A DNA stretch of 64,000 nucleotides from Serripes groenlandicus (GCA_031761405.1 JASEVX010000008.1:39478483-39542482); one strand, 5' to 3'. Shown: positions 44,640 to 55,990, counted from the stretch's first letter. The notes: generated by a model from the letters alone, not told the origin. Numbers and translations are program-made.

Positions 44640-45565
44640 AAGTGTGGAGTGACTAAAATAACGTACTTAGTTATCCAATCTGACCAAGATATTCAACCCA
44701 TCAACATAGTGTTTAAATTGGTGATGATGAAATAAAATGACTCAGGCGATATGGCTGATTGTAGCACTTGTCTGAGATAGTATGCCCATACACATTCTGA
44801 CTAAATTTGGTAATGATAGGATAAAGGCTTCACAAGTAATTGATCGAACAAGACCGATTTGAGGTAAGTTCTATAATTAAAGGGCAATAAATCTCCAGTG
44901 ATAAAAAGAATATGGCTGGTAATTAAACTTGTCTGAGATATTTTGCCAATAGCATTTTGGCGGTGACTGGACAAAGGCTTCTAAAGTTATTGAGCGGACA
45001 AGACAGATTTTAGGTAATATCTGTTATTAAAAGGGCGATAACTCTAGAGTGACTAGAGCAATTAGGCTGGTTATACAACTTGTCCGAGATATTATGCTCA
45101 TTCACATTCTGACTTGTTTTGGTGATGATTGAATGAAGGCTTCAAACGATATTGATCGGACAATACCTATTTGTGGTAATCTCTATAGTTAAAGGCCAAA
45201 ATATCTCGATTGACTGCAGCGATATAGCTGGTTATATAACATGTCCGATATATTATGCCAATACACATTTTGATCAAATTTGGTGGTGATTAAACAAAGG
45301 CTTCTAAAGTTATTGAGCAGACAAGATCAATTTTAGGTAATTTTTGTAATTAAACGGCGATTTCTCTCGGTTGACTTTAGCGATATGGCTAGTTATCGAA
45401 CTTGTCAGAGATATTATGCCAATACACATTCTGAACAAATTTGGTGATGATTTGACAAAGGCTTCTAAAGTTATTGAGCTGACAACGTACTGGAATGCCG
45501 AAAGCCCATCCGGCCGCTCGCCCACCCGCCTGCCCGAGCGTCCGCCCGCCCGTACGCCGCAGGTA
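44640..45565. repeat. About 165-bp dispersed repeat, five to six tandem copies
   Basis: Units contain 'gataactctagagtgacta', 'tggctggttatacaacttgt', 'ccaatacacattctgaacaa', 'tttggtgatgatt' and 'aaaggcttctaaagttattg'. The array ends in a CG-rich run with 'cgcccgcc' (45515-45555). Confidence 0.8.
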
Positions 45566-46093
45566 CAACTATAATACGTTTTTTTTCTTCAAAACGGGCG
45601 TATTAAAAGGATATGAAACTTATTATAGCCCGTGTTTGGCAATTCGTGGGTTTTGTTTGACCTGCGTACAGTGAAGACTAAGGTGAGCTTTTGCACACGC
45701 AGAGTCTCATCAGAGCTGTTCATCGATCTCTCGTACCAAAGGACCCGGGTTCGAATTTTTTAATGAACGGGTCTGCCTTTGGGAACTTTTCAAAGAAACT
45801 GCGCGAGTACTGGTTAATTATCCAAGAAGCAGACATCGAGCATACGCGGTTAACTAACCATTCCCGACATAAACAAACCTTCCGCAGACGACATTGAAAA
45901 CAATCTAGAAAAAATTATCAAATTCATAACCAATGAAGGAATAATTTTATATTCAAGTCACAAACATCGTGATAAGAGCAAGTTCTCCTTTTGTTACAAT
46001 GTTTTCAAAAATCGATTGCCCCAGAGCTATCTGAAAGCGTCTATGTGTTGGGTAAATTGTTACTAAGTATGCAATTTGAAACAAAGAGATCAC

Positions 46094-46212
46094 CTTTCGC
46101 AGAGTTATTTCTCCAGGGCTCTGACGGAATAGCCAGTTCACTGTATCGTTTTGGTTAAGGTAGAAGAGGCTGTCCGAATTGGCTGTCCATATCACACTGT
46201 TGTCTGGGATCA
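46094..46212 (-). CDS. LRP-like gene, exon 2: start of propeller 1
   Basis: Codes for about residues 22-61: VIPDNSVIWTANSDSLFYL, then NWLFRQSPGEITLRK. It follows the signal peptide directly and gives the first blade of propeller 1. N-D-T is a possible glycosylation site. Acceptor 'cttttttacacatag', donor 'cgaaag|gtgatc' (a GTGATC donor, weaker than the rest). Two bases in, phase 0 out (119 bp). The intron that follows is 15.9 kb and packed with repeats. Confidence 0.85.
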
Positions 46213-46239
46213 CTATGTGTAAAAAAGTTAACAATGTCA

Positions 46240-46375
46240 GTATAACTGGAGTTTAACACCGTTTTCAACATTATGTTAGTTACATTACGGCATTAGAACA
46301 CATTTCTATGACATCCCATGGTAATGAACAAATACTAGGCTAGGAAATACGCCTTTATACTTGCCTAAGTGATGA
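46240..46375 (-). mobile_element. SINE-B tail fragment
   Basis: 'gtttaacaccgttttcaaca', 'tagttacattacggc' and 'aaatactaggctaggaaata' match the 3' half of SINE-B; head absent. Confidence 0.55.
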
Positions 46376-46433
46376 TCTTAGACCATGGCGCATGAAAGAT
46401 CAAACTACTGTACCATGTAGGTAAAGAATAGAT

Positions 46434-46640
46434 TAGCCTTTTCGCACATAATGGCGCTTTCTGACGCCTCTGTAGCAGACGACTTTTAAAAACATTATGT
46501 CAAAAGGAGAAATTGCTCAAAACGAGCAAATTCTTCTTTCACCACAATGTTTTCAGCTGTGTTTGATGATGATACTATCAGTGATAAAGATTGTCCACAC
46601 GTTTTGCTTAGATGGTTTCGAAGTCGCCAAAGACTTGTTA
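46434..46640. mobile_element. MITE-P, diverged copy in intron 1 boundary region
   Basis: 'gcttctgacgcctctgtagc'-type left part ('tttctgacgcctctgtagca'), 'gacgacttttaaaaacatta', hairpin 'aattgctcaaaacgagcaaatt', right part decayed ('tttcgaagtcgcc'). Lies in intron 1. Confidence 0.6.
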
Positions 46641-46974
46641 ATAAACATGTAACGTTCTTTTCATCATGGGCGATACTCAATATTGCAGGAGTTCAAAGTG
46701 ATAAGAGTTATCTCTTTCGGCACTGAAATTTCCTAAATTACAAAACACTTTAATTTTCGAAATCGGGTGACTCCAATTTTCATTTAAATAGGTTTACGAG
46801 CTGAATCTTTATTATTTGCTAAAGAACACAATATTGCCATTGGAGCTGAAAGAGTTGACACCGTGATTGGTGTGTTTGATTTGTGTCTTCATGAAAAATA
46901 ATTTATCTACCTAACTACTAGTATTTGGTTGGTTTTGTTTTGTTTTATTGCTTTGTGTTTTGTTCGTTTTGTTT

Positions 46975-47135
46975 TGTTGGGGTTTAACGCCATTTTCAAC
47001 ATTATTTCCGTTTTATCACGGCGACATTTCACTTATTCATGATCCCTGGGTAAACAAACCAGAACTAGGCTTGGGAATGTGCCTTGTGGGCAATCCACCA
47101 TGATCACAGCGCCACAACTGGGGATCGAAACAATC
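46975..47135 (-). mobile_element. SINE-B copy, head truncated
   Basis: 'ggggtttaacgccattttca', 'ttatcacggcgacatttcac', 'tcatgatccctgggtaaaca' and 'ctggggatcgaaac' on the plus strand, the reverse of SINE-B. It ends about 30 bp before exon 1. Confidence 0.7.
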
Positions 47136-47168
47136 ATTTAACGGGAGATAAGAACTGTTTAAACTTAC

Positions 47169-47232
47169 CGCTTGCTAAATCACAGTACGTCAGGGACTGT
47201 AACAACAACAGGCATGTGATCGGAAGACGCAT
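47169..47232 (-). CDS. LRP-like gene, exon 1: start codon and signal peptide
   Basis: Reads MRLPITCLLLLQSLTYCDLAS then one base before donor 'cg|gtaagttt'. A positive residue and a leucine-rich core make a good secretion signal. This ATG is chosen because a TGA lies in frame six codons upstream and none lies between. It joins exon 2 in phase (G|TG). Upstream, 'cctctcttatag' at about 47270 could be an acceptor for this exon, giving a 5' UTR of 37 bases here and an untranslated exon further right; no promoter element was recognised. Confidence 0.82.
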
Positions 47233-47544
47233 CTCTCTGTAGCGCTTTCAATTATCGTCTTTTGTCTACCTATAAGAGAGGAGATATTATATTACTATTA
47301 GTGAGCAACGCTGTTGGGAAAAATGTTCCAAGGCACAATGAGCAATTTATCCTTCGTTTTCCTTAGTGTTTTCTATAGGCGATAAATATGTTATGTGAGA
47401 AAGGGTTTGTTTATTTTGCATAACCAGATGGTGTACCCATATACCATTTGATATTATAACATTGTTTAAATAAATAGAAAAATCGACAGATTGCTCGTTC
47501 CATACAATCCTATCAAAAAAGGCTGAAAACATTTCAAATCAATA

Positions 47545-48600
47545 AAATCATCTGTTACAAAGACATCAAATATATGTGACAATGATACTTTTAGATGCTA
47601 ACATACACCTCTCATACAATAAAAATCATCTGTTACAAAAACATCAAATATATGTGACAATGATACTTTTAGACGCTAACATACACCTCTCATACCCTAA
47701 ATATCATCTGTTACAATAAAATAAAATCTATGTGACAATGCTACTTTTAGGTGCTAACATACACCTCTCATACACTAAATATCATCTGTTACACGAAAAT
47801 CAAATCTATGTGACAATGATACTTTTAGACGCTAACATACACACCTCTCATAAACTAAAAATCATCTGTTACAAAAACATCAAATATATATGACAATGAT
47901 ACTTTTAGACGCTAACATACACACCTCTCATACACTAAATCATCTTTTACAAAAACATCAAATCTATGTGACAATGATACTTTTAAAAGCTAACATACAC
48001 CTCTCATACAATAAAAATCATCTGTTACAAAAACATCAAATCTATGTGACAATGATACTTTTATGTGCTAATATACACCTCTCATACACTAAAAATCATC
48101 TGTTACACGAAAATCAAATCTATGTGACAATGATACTTTTAGACGCTAACATACACCTCACATACACTAAAAATCATCTGTTACAAAAACATCAAATCTA
48201 TGTGACAATGATACTTTTAGACGCTAACATACACACCTCTCATACACTAAAAATCATCTGTTCCAAAACATCAAATCTATGTGACAATGATACTTTTAGA
48301 CGCTAACATACACCTCACATACACTAAAAATCATCTGTTACAAAAACATCAAATCTATTCGACAATGATACTGTTAGATGCTAACATACACCTCTCATAC
48401 ACTAAAAATCATCTGTTACAAAAACATCAAATCTATGTGACAATGATACTTTTAGATGCTAACATACACCTCTCATACAATAAAAATCATCTGTTACAAA
48501 AACATCAAATCTATGTGACAATGATACTTTTAGATGCTAACATACACCTCTCATACACTAAAAATCATCTGTTACAAAAACATCAAATATATTAGATAAT
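47545..48600. repeat. 78-bp satellite upstream of the gene
   Basis: About 13 units of 78 bp with 'atcatctgttacaaaaacat', 'caaatctatgtgacaatgat' and 'acttttagacgctaacatac'. Because 78 is a multiple of three a plus frame stays open over several units (HLLQKHQIYVTMILLDANIH repeated). It starts about 300 bp upstream of exon 1. Confidence 0.92.
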
Positions 48601-48689
48601 GAAACTTGATACACCTCTCATACGTTAACATCATTTGGTGGCATAATTATCAAATCTCTGTGATAATCAATACCAGAAAATATAACAAG

Positions 48690-49420
48690 AACAGTTGGGA
48701 AAATATATGAAGAATTCCAGTGGACAGATGTTTGAGCAAATGAAATATCAAAATGGTTCTTTATCAAAACTGGGGTTAAACAAGGATGTGCAATGTCAAG
48801 AATAGTTCCCCTATTGATTATTGACTGGATGATGATGAGAACAACAAAAGATAAACACAGGGGAAAAAGATGGAAAATCAACACTGTACCTGGTGATAAA
48901 GATAGTGTGCATACAACATTGCCCTGATATCCCCCAGACTGACTGGCTTACAAGATAAAACAGATAAGCTGGCATTTGAATCATCTAGAGTAGGAATTAA
49001 TGTAAATACTAAAATGCGCAAAGAGTCAATGAAAGTAAACAATGAGCCAGTAGAAGATATAAAATCATTTACATACTTATGGGCTTATGTTGACAGAGAA
49101 TGTGGTGGTAGCAGCGACATAGAAAGGAGATTACAAAAAGCGAGCCAGAAAGCATTCCGCAACATCTGGATGTCACGAGTAAGTAGACGAAAAGCCAAAA
49201 TCCTACTTAACACTTATACGGTCAGTTCTCCTATATGGATGTGTAACTTTGAAATTTACTAAACAAGATGAAAAGAATCGATAAACGTTCCAGTTACTAT
49301 GCTTGAGGAAGATAATGAGAATAAGATGGTACCACATAAGTACCAGAGAAGAAAAATATGGCTTAAATAACATCCTCAATGAGATAAGAAGAGAAGAAGG
49401 CGCAGAACGATGGAAAATGT
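48690..49420 (+). mobile_element. LINE reverse-transcriptase fragment
   Basis: Broken frames code for 'IKTGVKQGCAMS' (about 48770), 'IDWMMMRTTKD', and at 49014-49262 'EPVEDIKSFTYLWAYVDREC' followed by GGSSDIERRLQKASQKAF, the RT thumb pattern ('..V..FTYLG..I...GG...DI..R..KA..AF') of widespread non-LTR elements. The catalytic FADD-type segment is decayed. Not functional. Confidence 0.75.
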
Positions 49421-49424
49421 AAGA

Positions 49425-50065
49425 AATCAATACACTATCTGACCAATTTTGGTGATGATTGGACAAACGCTTCTTAAATTATTAGGCTGACAAGACAAAT
49501 TTAAGGTATCTTCTATAATTAAAGGGCGACAACTCTCGATTGACTAGTTATCGAACTTGTCAAAGTTTTATGCCAATACACTATCTGACCAATTTTGGTG
49601 ATGATTGGATAAATGCTTCTTAAATTATTGGGCTGACAAGTACACTTTTAGGTAACTTCCATAATTAAAGGGCGATAACTCTCGATGGTAATGATGGGAA
49701 AAAGGCTTCTTAAGTTATTTAGATGACAAGACCAATTTTAGGTAATTGCTATAAATTAAGGACAATACCTCTTGATTGACTAAAACTATATGGCTAGTTA
49801 TCGAACTTGTTCAAGATAGATGCCAATACACATTCTGACCAAATTTGGTGGTTATTCGACAAAGGCTTCTAAAGTTATTTAGCTGACAAATCCAATTTTA
49901 AGTAGTTTCTATAATTAAAGGGCGATAACTCTTGATTGAGTTAAGCGATATGGCTAGTTATTGAACTTGTCCAAGAACTTATGCCAATACACATTCCGAC
50001 TAAGTTTGGTGATGATGGGGCAAAGGCTTCTCAAGTTACTTAGCTGACAACATACTGTACAGCGC
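49425..50065. repeat. About 165-bp dispersed repeat, second array
   Basis: Four diverged copies of the 44640-45565 unit ('ccaatacactatctgaccaa', 'ttaaagggcgataactctcg', 'aaaggcttctaaagttattt'), again ending in a short CG-rich run at 50062-50075. Confidence 0.8.
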
Positions 50066-50084
50066 CCGCCCAACCGCAGCAAAA

Positions 50085-50850
50085 CCTTTATGTTTATGGA
50101 CCAAGATATGTTTCTTCAACTGTACAAAGCCTTATTAAGACCTTATCTTGAATATGCCTCGGAATCCGCTGTGGTCGAGTGGTTAGCGTCGGGGATTTCG
50201 AAACCGGGTGTCCCGGGTTCGATCCCCAGTCGCGGCACTACGGTCATGATGTCCCAGTGTGCCTTTGGGCAAGGCACATTTTCTAGCCTAGTACTGGTTT
50301 GTTTACCCAGGGATCATGAACGGTCGTCGTGATGTAACTGAAATAATGTTGAAAGCGGCGTAAACCCCCCCTCCAAAAAAATAGATAAAATTGAATATGC
50401 CTCAGTAATATGGGCACCCAAGTATCTGAAATATTCAAAAGCAATAGAGAACGTGCAGAGACGCGCAACCAAATTACTGGTACAATTACAAAACAAAAAC
50501 TATCAAGATAGGCTAAAAAGAATAGGACTACCTACCCTTGAATACAGAAGGAAAAGAGCTGATCTAATACAAACCTATAAACTAATCAAAGGAATCGACA
50601 AAACATCATGTAATTTTTTCTCAATTGTTGAACAATCAACAACCAGGGGGCACAATTGCAAATTATTTAAACATAGGTCAAGAACAAATGATAGGTGAAT
50701 GTGCTATAACCAGAGAGTTGTAAATGATTGGAATGGATTACCACACACAGTAATAGAAGCACCCACGCTAAACATCTTTAAGGCAAGGTTGAATAATCAC
50801 TGGATATGTAAATCTAAATTCCAAGCTCGATGCTATACACTTTATTAAAA
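50085..50850 (+). mobile_element. CR1/jockey-like LINE 3' fragment, split by a SINE
   Basis: Before the SINE: LQLYKALLRPYLEYAS. After it: EYASVIWAPKYLKYSKAIEN, then VQRRATKLLVQLQNKNYQDR, LGLPTLEYRRKRADLIQ-like (here IGLPTLEYRRKRAD), TTRGHNCKLFKHR, and after one stop RVVNDWNGLPHTVIEAP. This is the conserved C-terminal RT block of CR1-type elements. Apart from the SINE there is one stop near 50697, so decay is modest. Confidence 0.88.
50161..50390 (+). mobile_element. SINE-B inside the LINE, with 13-bp target-site duplication
   Basis: Head 'ggaatccgctgtggtcgagt', B box 'gggttcgatccccagtcgcg', 'gcctttgggcaaggcacatt', 'tagtactggtttgtttaccc', tail 'gtgatgtaactgaaataatg'. 'ttgaatatgcctc' is present on both sides (50148-50160, 50391-50403), so removing the SINE and one copy restores the LINE frame. 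Confidence 0.92.
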
Positions 50851-51204
50851 AAGAATATATATAACATAATTAAGCATAACAACATAAAGTAGGAATAGGC
50901 TTGATAAGTTAATTCACTACAAATTGTTACATTAAACTAATTTGTAAATATGTTTTTAAATACTGCAAAAGTGATTTTAGTTTTAAACGAACAAGAATAC
51001 ACCTCCAAATGGGTGTATAGAAATATGGAAGATTATAGTATAATGGTCAAGAAAACAACCATTAATATTAAACTGAAACCTGAAGTCACAAACAAACAAA
51101 CCACATTTATGGAAAAACATCTCTCAAAAGGACCTATAGAAGCTAACGCTTATGTACATTATGTACAATTCGGTCTCTAGTACTATACAAACTATATAAA
51201 CATA

Positions 51205-51495
51205 AAGGGTATATACACGTATGTGGGAAAGAGTTAAAACCGTAAATGGAGAAAATTAATCTCATTGTGAGCAATTTCATCTTTAGCCACAATGAGTTCA
51301 AAAGTCGTCTGCTACAGAGGCTCAGAAAGGTTAGACAATCGCACGTGGGAAAGGGTTAAAAATTATAATCGAAATATTAAGCTCATTATGAACAATTTCA
51401 CCTTTTGCCACAATGATTTCAAAAGTCGTCTGTTACAGAGGTTCATAAGGGTATATTTGTGGGAAATGGTTAAAACCGTAAATGGAGAAAATTAA
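51205..51495. mobile_element. Cluster of MITE-P right ends
   Basis: Three right-end motifs ('tatgtgggaaagagttaaa', 'cacgtgggaaagggttaaa', 'ttgtgggaaatggttaaa') alternate with two 'tttcaaaagtcgtctgc'-type blocks and share 'accgtaaatggagaaaatta'. A small tandem duplication of the element's right half. Confidence 0.65.
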
Positions 51496-51499
51496 GGCA

Positions 51500-52620
51500 A
51501 TACATATTTGGTCATAACCGGTTTCAGTGTTAATTTAAATTGTCATTGGAGAGTTTCCTATTGAGATATTAAGACCCAAAACATTGAATGGGTATAATAT
51601 ATGAAAGTTAAAGGTGTTAGAAATTTACAACACGAGTATACTGCAAAAACACCACTTTCTTATATTGTTTCATCAAAATGTCGAACGAGCAAACGTCCTT
51701 TTTTCGTTCCCGGTTCAAGCACTTACATTACATAGAAAATCGAATGAAGCAGATAGGGAAAAGAGCATATAACCATAGTATATGTTATGCTTGTTAAGCA
51801 TAAGAGTATACAACACAGTGACGTAATTACGGCGAGATATGGCGCATTCGGGAGATCCTCTTATTACTGCGTAATATATAGGATGAAAGGAACCAGACTA
51901 CATTTAGCGCGCCTTTGTTTGGTTCCCGGTTTGAGAACTATTGAAATAATATAGCGTACGAGGCAGGTAACCAATTTAGTAGAATGGTTCTCTGTTTTAC
52001 TGTTTGGACTAGATACAATATGAATTTACATACATTAAATTAATATACCGGCGTTTGTCTTTTTTTATAATTTGTAATACTCACAAATGTATATAGATTG
52101 TAGATGGGATGTTTTAAAAGTAATTTACAAATATACTTAGTAAGGACAAAGAGAAATCCCGATATGTGGTCACACTGGCAGGTCTAAAAATCTCCTTGTG
52201 CTAAATTTCAGAGCATCCCTACAGGAAGCCGCCTACTGGCGGCTTCCAGTGATAATCATCGTTTTAAAGGCAAACATACACCGCTCATCCAAATAATCGT
52301 CCGCTGCAAAGATTTTAAACTACATGACAAATCTTTGATCGCCAAGTTATTTTCGTCTGCTTTATTGTAGTCTACAACACGCTGACCAAAGAAATCCAAT
52401 TTTTTGCTGAACAAATAATCTTAGTGTCAAACAGTTTGGATCTTAGATCTGTATCCAAAGTGCTGGCATAGATCCTGAACGCGGTCGGCGAAATCTTCCA
52501 CTAGCGTGCAAATGTTGAATCATACGTGTATAGACAAACATGTATCATGCATCATACAATTGCAACAATAAAGCGTTAACCGTATCCCTGAAGAAGACGA
52601 GGATTGAACTGCAACGGATG
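51500..52620. other. Mostly unassigned; one short perfect hairpin
   Basis: A 10-bp perfect stem GGAAGCCGCC / GGCGGCTTCC with loop TACT lies at 52224-52247. 'gttcccggt' recurs at 51707 and 51926 in similar contexts. No coding frame or known repeat was recognised. Confidence 0.45.
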
Positions 52621-52624
52621 GTTT

Positions 52625-52850
52625 ATCCTTTTCCCACATACAATTAAAACTGCAGCAGACGAATTCGAAAACATATTGGCAAAACATGAATAATCATCAT
52701 ACATTTAAGTAAGTATAGTTATTAAATAGAGTTCAAAATGTTTCGAAATGAGAAATTGCTCATGATGAGTATTTTTTCCTTTTGCAATAATGTTTTTAAA
52801 ACTCGTCTGATGCAGAGGCGGCAGAAAGCGTCTGCATGTGATATGATTAA
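52625..52850. mobile_element. MITE-P, diverged copy, adjacent to the next
   Basis: 'ccttttcccacatacaatta', 'actgcagcagacgaattcga' at the left; 'gagaaattgctcatgatgag', 'aaactcgtctgatgcagagg' at the right; the right end abuts the TTAA of the following copy. Confidence 0.65.
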
Positions 52851-53054
52851 CCCTTTCCCACATATAGACGCTTTCTGATGACTCTGCAGCAGACGATTTT
52901 TGAAAACAGTGTGGCAAAAGGTAAAATTGCTCAAAACGAGCAGTTTCTCCCTTTTGCCGCAAAGTTTTCAACCTTTTCAATAATGATACCTACAGATCTT
53001 TGAGTATACATTTTCAAAGTCGTCTGCTGCAGGTTTGCTGTATGTGGGCAAGGG
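52851..53054. mobile_element. MITE-P, full-length copy
   Basis: CCCTTTCCCACATATAGACG at the left after TTAA (52847-52850); hairpin 'aattgctcaaaacgagcagttt'; right 'tatgtgggcaaggg' with the outer TTAA changed to GTAA. Confidence 0.75.
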
Positions 53055-53229
53055 TAACGATTCGATGAAATAGTATATTCCCCATGTTGATACAATAGTA
53101 GCGAATTACGTAGATCAAAAGTAGACTACACGGACGAGCAGAACAATCTTAGTCTACACTGTTCGAAAAGTTGTATTTTAAACCTCGGGCTACTTCATTT
53201 TCTGATATTATACACATTTTAGAATATAC

Positions 53230-53507
53230 CGAGGGCTTGGCGTGAGACGGTTGTAACTAAAAACCTATTTTGAAAACCCTGGTTTAGGGGCAATGTTGAC
53301 CCCTTTGTAAACAATGCATATTTAGGTTTTATTTGTTGGTAAACAATGGAAATGTAGGTGCCATTGCTCGTTCTGAGCAATGGCACCTACATTTCCATTG
53401 TTTACCAACAAATAAGATTAAACGCTTATAAAGAGTTTATGGCGAGGTGATTAACCTTGGTAAAAAAATACCAATTTGAGTTACAACCGTTTCACGCCTA
53501 GCCCTCG
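53230..53507. mobile_element. MITE-H with a perfect 39-bp hairpin
   Basis: Ends CGAGGGCTTGGCGTGAGACG and CGTTTCACGCCTAGCCCTCG. In the centre 53331-53369 and 53375-53413 are exact inverted repeats of 39 bp with loop GTTCT. Its sister copy at 17983-18228 has an imperfect stem. Confidence 0.85.
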
Positions 53508-53514
53508 ATATCGC

Positions 53515-53615
53515 TAGGCAAACAACGCTGATTCAGGTGAGGCAGGTCGTTACGCGCAGACTCACCTGGATCTGTTTTGTTTGCAAACGCCTCAATATTT
53601 CCTTTCCATAGGAAC
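53515..53615. mobile_element. Inner hairpin of a second TTAA-type MITE
   Basis: 'aggcaaacaacgctgattca' and 'gatctgttttgtttgcaaac' match the centre of the element at 60433-60730; the ends are missing. Confidence 0.6.
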
Positions 53616-53969
53616 TGAAAGCGTGAAATTCGCGTACATCTGGATGGGTGTTTAAAATCATTGAGTGTTAATAATTTTGTCACAATGTTTTATATTCTTT
53701 ATCTAAAAGTCTTTAATTTCTCGTTGCCCCTTTTGTCTATTCCATGTGTATCCGTTTTCAAAACAAAACTCTAATTAAGTACTTCATATTACGAAAAATG
53801 TTATGGAGACTTTTTCCACATACAACAAAATCTGCAGTAGAGGACTTAGACAATTATTGAACATGGCTGACATTTTGATTCAAAAGAAAGAAAAACATTC
53901 AATATGAGCATTTTCAAAATTTGTATTATTTTTAACAATAGTTTCCTCCTACAAATGCACGTTGAAAAC

Positions 53970-54862
53970 GGTAACAGTACAAAAACATGATGATAAAGGT
54001 AACAGTACAAAAACATGATGATAAAGGTAACAGCACAAACAAATGATAATAAAGGTAACAGTACAAAAACATGATGATAAAGATAACAGTACAAAAAATG
54101 ATGATAAAGGTAACAGTACAAAAAATGATGATAAAGGTAACAGTACAAAAAAAATGATGATAAAGGTAACAGCACAAACAAATGATAATAAAGGTAACAG
54201 TACAAACACATGATGATAAAGATAACAGTACAAAAAAATGATGATAAAGGTAACAGTACAAAAAATGATGATAAAGGTAACAGTACAAAAAATGATGATA
54301 AAGCTAACAGTACAAAATATGATAATAAAGGTAACAGTACAAAAAATGATAATAAAGGTAACAGTACAAACAAAATGATGATAAAGGTAACAGCACAAAC
54401 AAATGATAATAAAGGTAACAGTACACAAACATGATGATAAAGATAACAGTACAAAAAATGATAATAAAGGTAACAGTACAAAAAATGATGATAAAGGTAA
54501 CAGTACAAAAAATGATGATAAAGCTAACAGTACAAAATATGATAATAAAGGTAACAGTACAAAAAATGATAATAAAGGTAACAGTACAAACAAAATGATA
54601 ATAAAGGTAACAGTACAAACAAATGATAATAACGGTAACAGTACAAAAAAAAAAAATTGATGATAAAGGTTACAGTACAAAAAATGATGATAAAGGTAAC
54701 AGTACACAAAATGATGATAAAGGTAACAGTACAAAAAAAATTATGATAAAGGTAACAGTACAAAAAAAATATGATGATAAAGGTAACAGTACAAAAAATG
54801 ATAATAAAGGTAACAGTACAAAAAATGATAATAAAGGTAACAGTACAAAACAATGATGATAA
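53970..54862. repeat. About 25-bp A-rich satellite
   Basis: About 36 units of 'gataaaggtaacagtacaaa' plus an A run and 'atgat', 23-29 bp each. Larger blocks recur (a stretch with 'aagctaacagtacaaaatat' at 54300 and 54525). Open frames on both strands are translations of the repeat. Confidence 0.9.
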
Positions 54863-55052
54863 CACAAACCTGTTAATCAACCACACTTTGAATATACGAA
54901 GTAAAATGATTATGCATGGAGATGTCAATGAATTTTAATACGTTTAATGTGGGGAAAGCCCTAGTACGACGGTATTGGTGCGTTCCACATGAATTGTTTA
55001 TGTCATATATTGTTCTTCTAAAACATTTTTTTTGTAACTTTGAAATCCTCCG

Positions 55053-55175
55053 ATGTTTAAAAATACAAAGCGCAAACACTTGGAAAGTTTGATTTCAGTA
55101 CAGTTTAAAACACCGCGGAAAAGGGACGAGCAAAGGCTGCAAAGGCATCACATGTTGACTGCATTGGTTAAAATG
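55053..55175 (+). CDS. Candidate first coding exon of an unknown plus-strand gene
   Basis: An ATG opens a 41-codon frame (MFKNTKRKHLESLISVQ, then KTPRKRDEQRLQRHH) that is very basic, has no repeat character and ends in a strong donor, 'aaaatg|gtaagtat', in phase 0. It faces away from the LRP-like gene, about 7.8 kb beyond its start. No second exon was found before 64000, and no domain is recognised, so it may be chance. Confidence 0.25.
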
Positions 55176-55293
55176 GTAAGTATAAATGCGTCGTTAAGAT
55201 ATAAAAGGCAGATAGCTTTTCCCATCCACCCCATCATAAACACAATTTCAGAGCCTTGTCATGCCAAAAAATCGACCGTAAAACTGTCTTTAA

Positions 55294-55492
55294 CCCGTAC
55301 CTCATATAGACGCTTTCTGACACCTCTGCAGCAGACGGATTTTGGAAAACATAGTGACAAAAGAAGAAATTGCTCAAAACGAGTAATTTCTACTTTTGAC
55401 ACAATGTTTTCCACTTTTCGTCATAGGTTATCCATTCAATTATAGAGATTTTCTATTTTTTCTGCTGCAGAATTGTCGTATGAGGGAAAGGG
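55294..55492. mobile_element. MITE-P, full-length copy flanked by TTAA
   Basis: 'cccgtacctcatatagacgc' after TTAA (55290-55293); hairpin 'aattgctcaaaacgagtaattt'; right 'gtatgagggaaaggg' before TTAA (55493-55496). It lacks about 20 bp near the right end. Confidence 0.8.
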
Positions 55493-55739
55493 TTAACAAT
55501 TTGTCCACACGTGTATTTAGCAAAGCATAAGTCCAACGCGTCTTGAGAGACATTAGCATTACAAATACAAAGCAACTATATACAATACATGATCACATAA
55601 AACATTTATCGATTCAGAACACGGCTTTAACATAAAATTATATCTACTGATTTTAACATGTATAAACGGTATGTAGAAAGTAAAAGTAAAAAGTAAACAG
55701 GAAAATAGCATAAAAGTATGAACTTTTTCAGCGATTTGT

Positions 55740-55990
55740 CCATTGTCAACTAGTCCTACATGCAGAAGAGTTTGGATGCATATGCAGCGGACGACTTTTG
55801 AAAACTGTTTAGCAAAATAAGAAATAGCTCAGGATGATTAATTTCACCCCTTACCACAATGTTTTCAACTGTATCCAAAGGCGACCCTCTTTCATTGTGA
55901 TAAAGAATGTCTGTATTTTCCCTAGATGTTTTAAGGATATCTGCTGTAGGGTTGTTTTATGCAGGAAGGGAGGTAGCTGATTTACGCAGG
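55740..55990. mobile_element. MITE-P, diverged fragment
   Basis: 'gcagcggacgacttttgaaa', 'ttaccacaatgttttcaact', then 'gttttatgcagg'. A 23-bp piece with 'aagggaggtagctgatttac' is repeated in tandem at 55966-56012. Confidence 0.5.

Noticed and set aside
47890..48595. Plus-strand frames of 138 and 104 codons (HLLQKHQIYV repeats)
   Set aside because: Translation of the 78-bp satellite; unit length divisible by three keeps it open.
50950..51180. 76-codon plus-strand frame after the LINE fragment
   Set aside because: No similarity recognised, AT-rich, and no splice signals; probably 3' sequence of the LINE or chance.
53846..54928. Frames of 100-260 codons with YCYLYHHF-type repeats
   Set aside because: Translation of the 25-bp A-rich satellite on the opposite strand.
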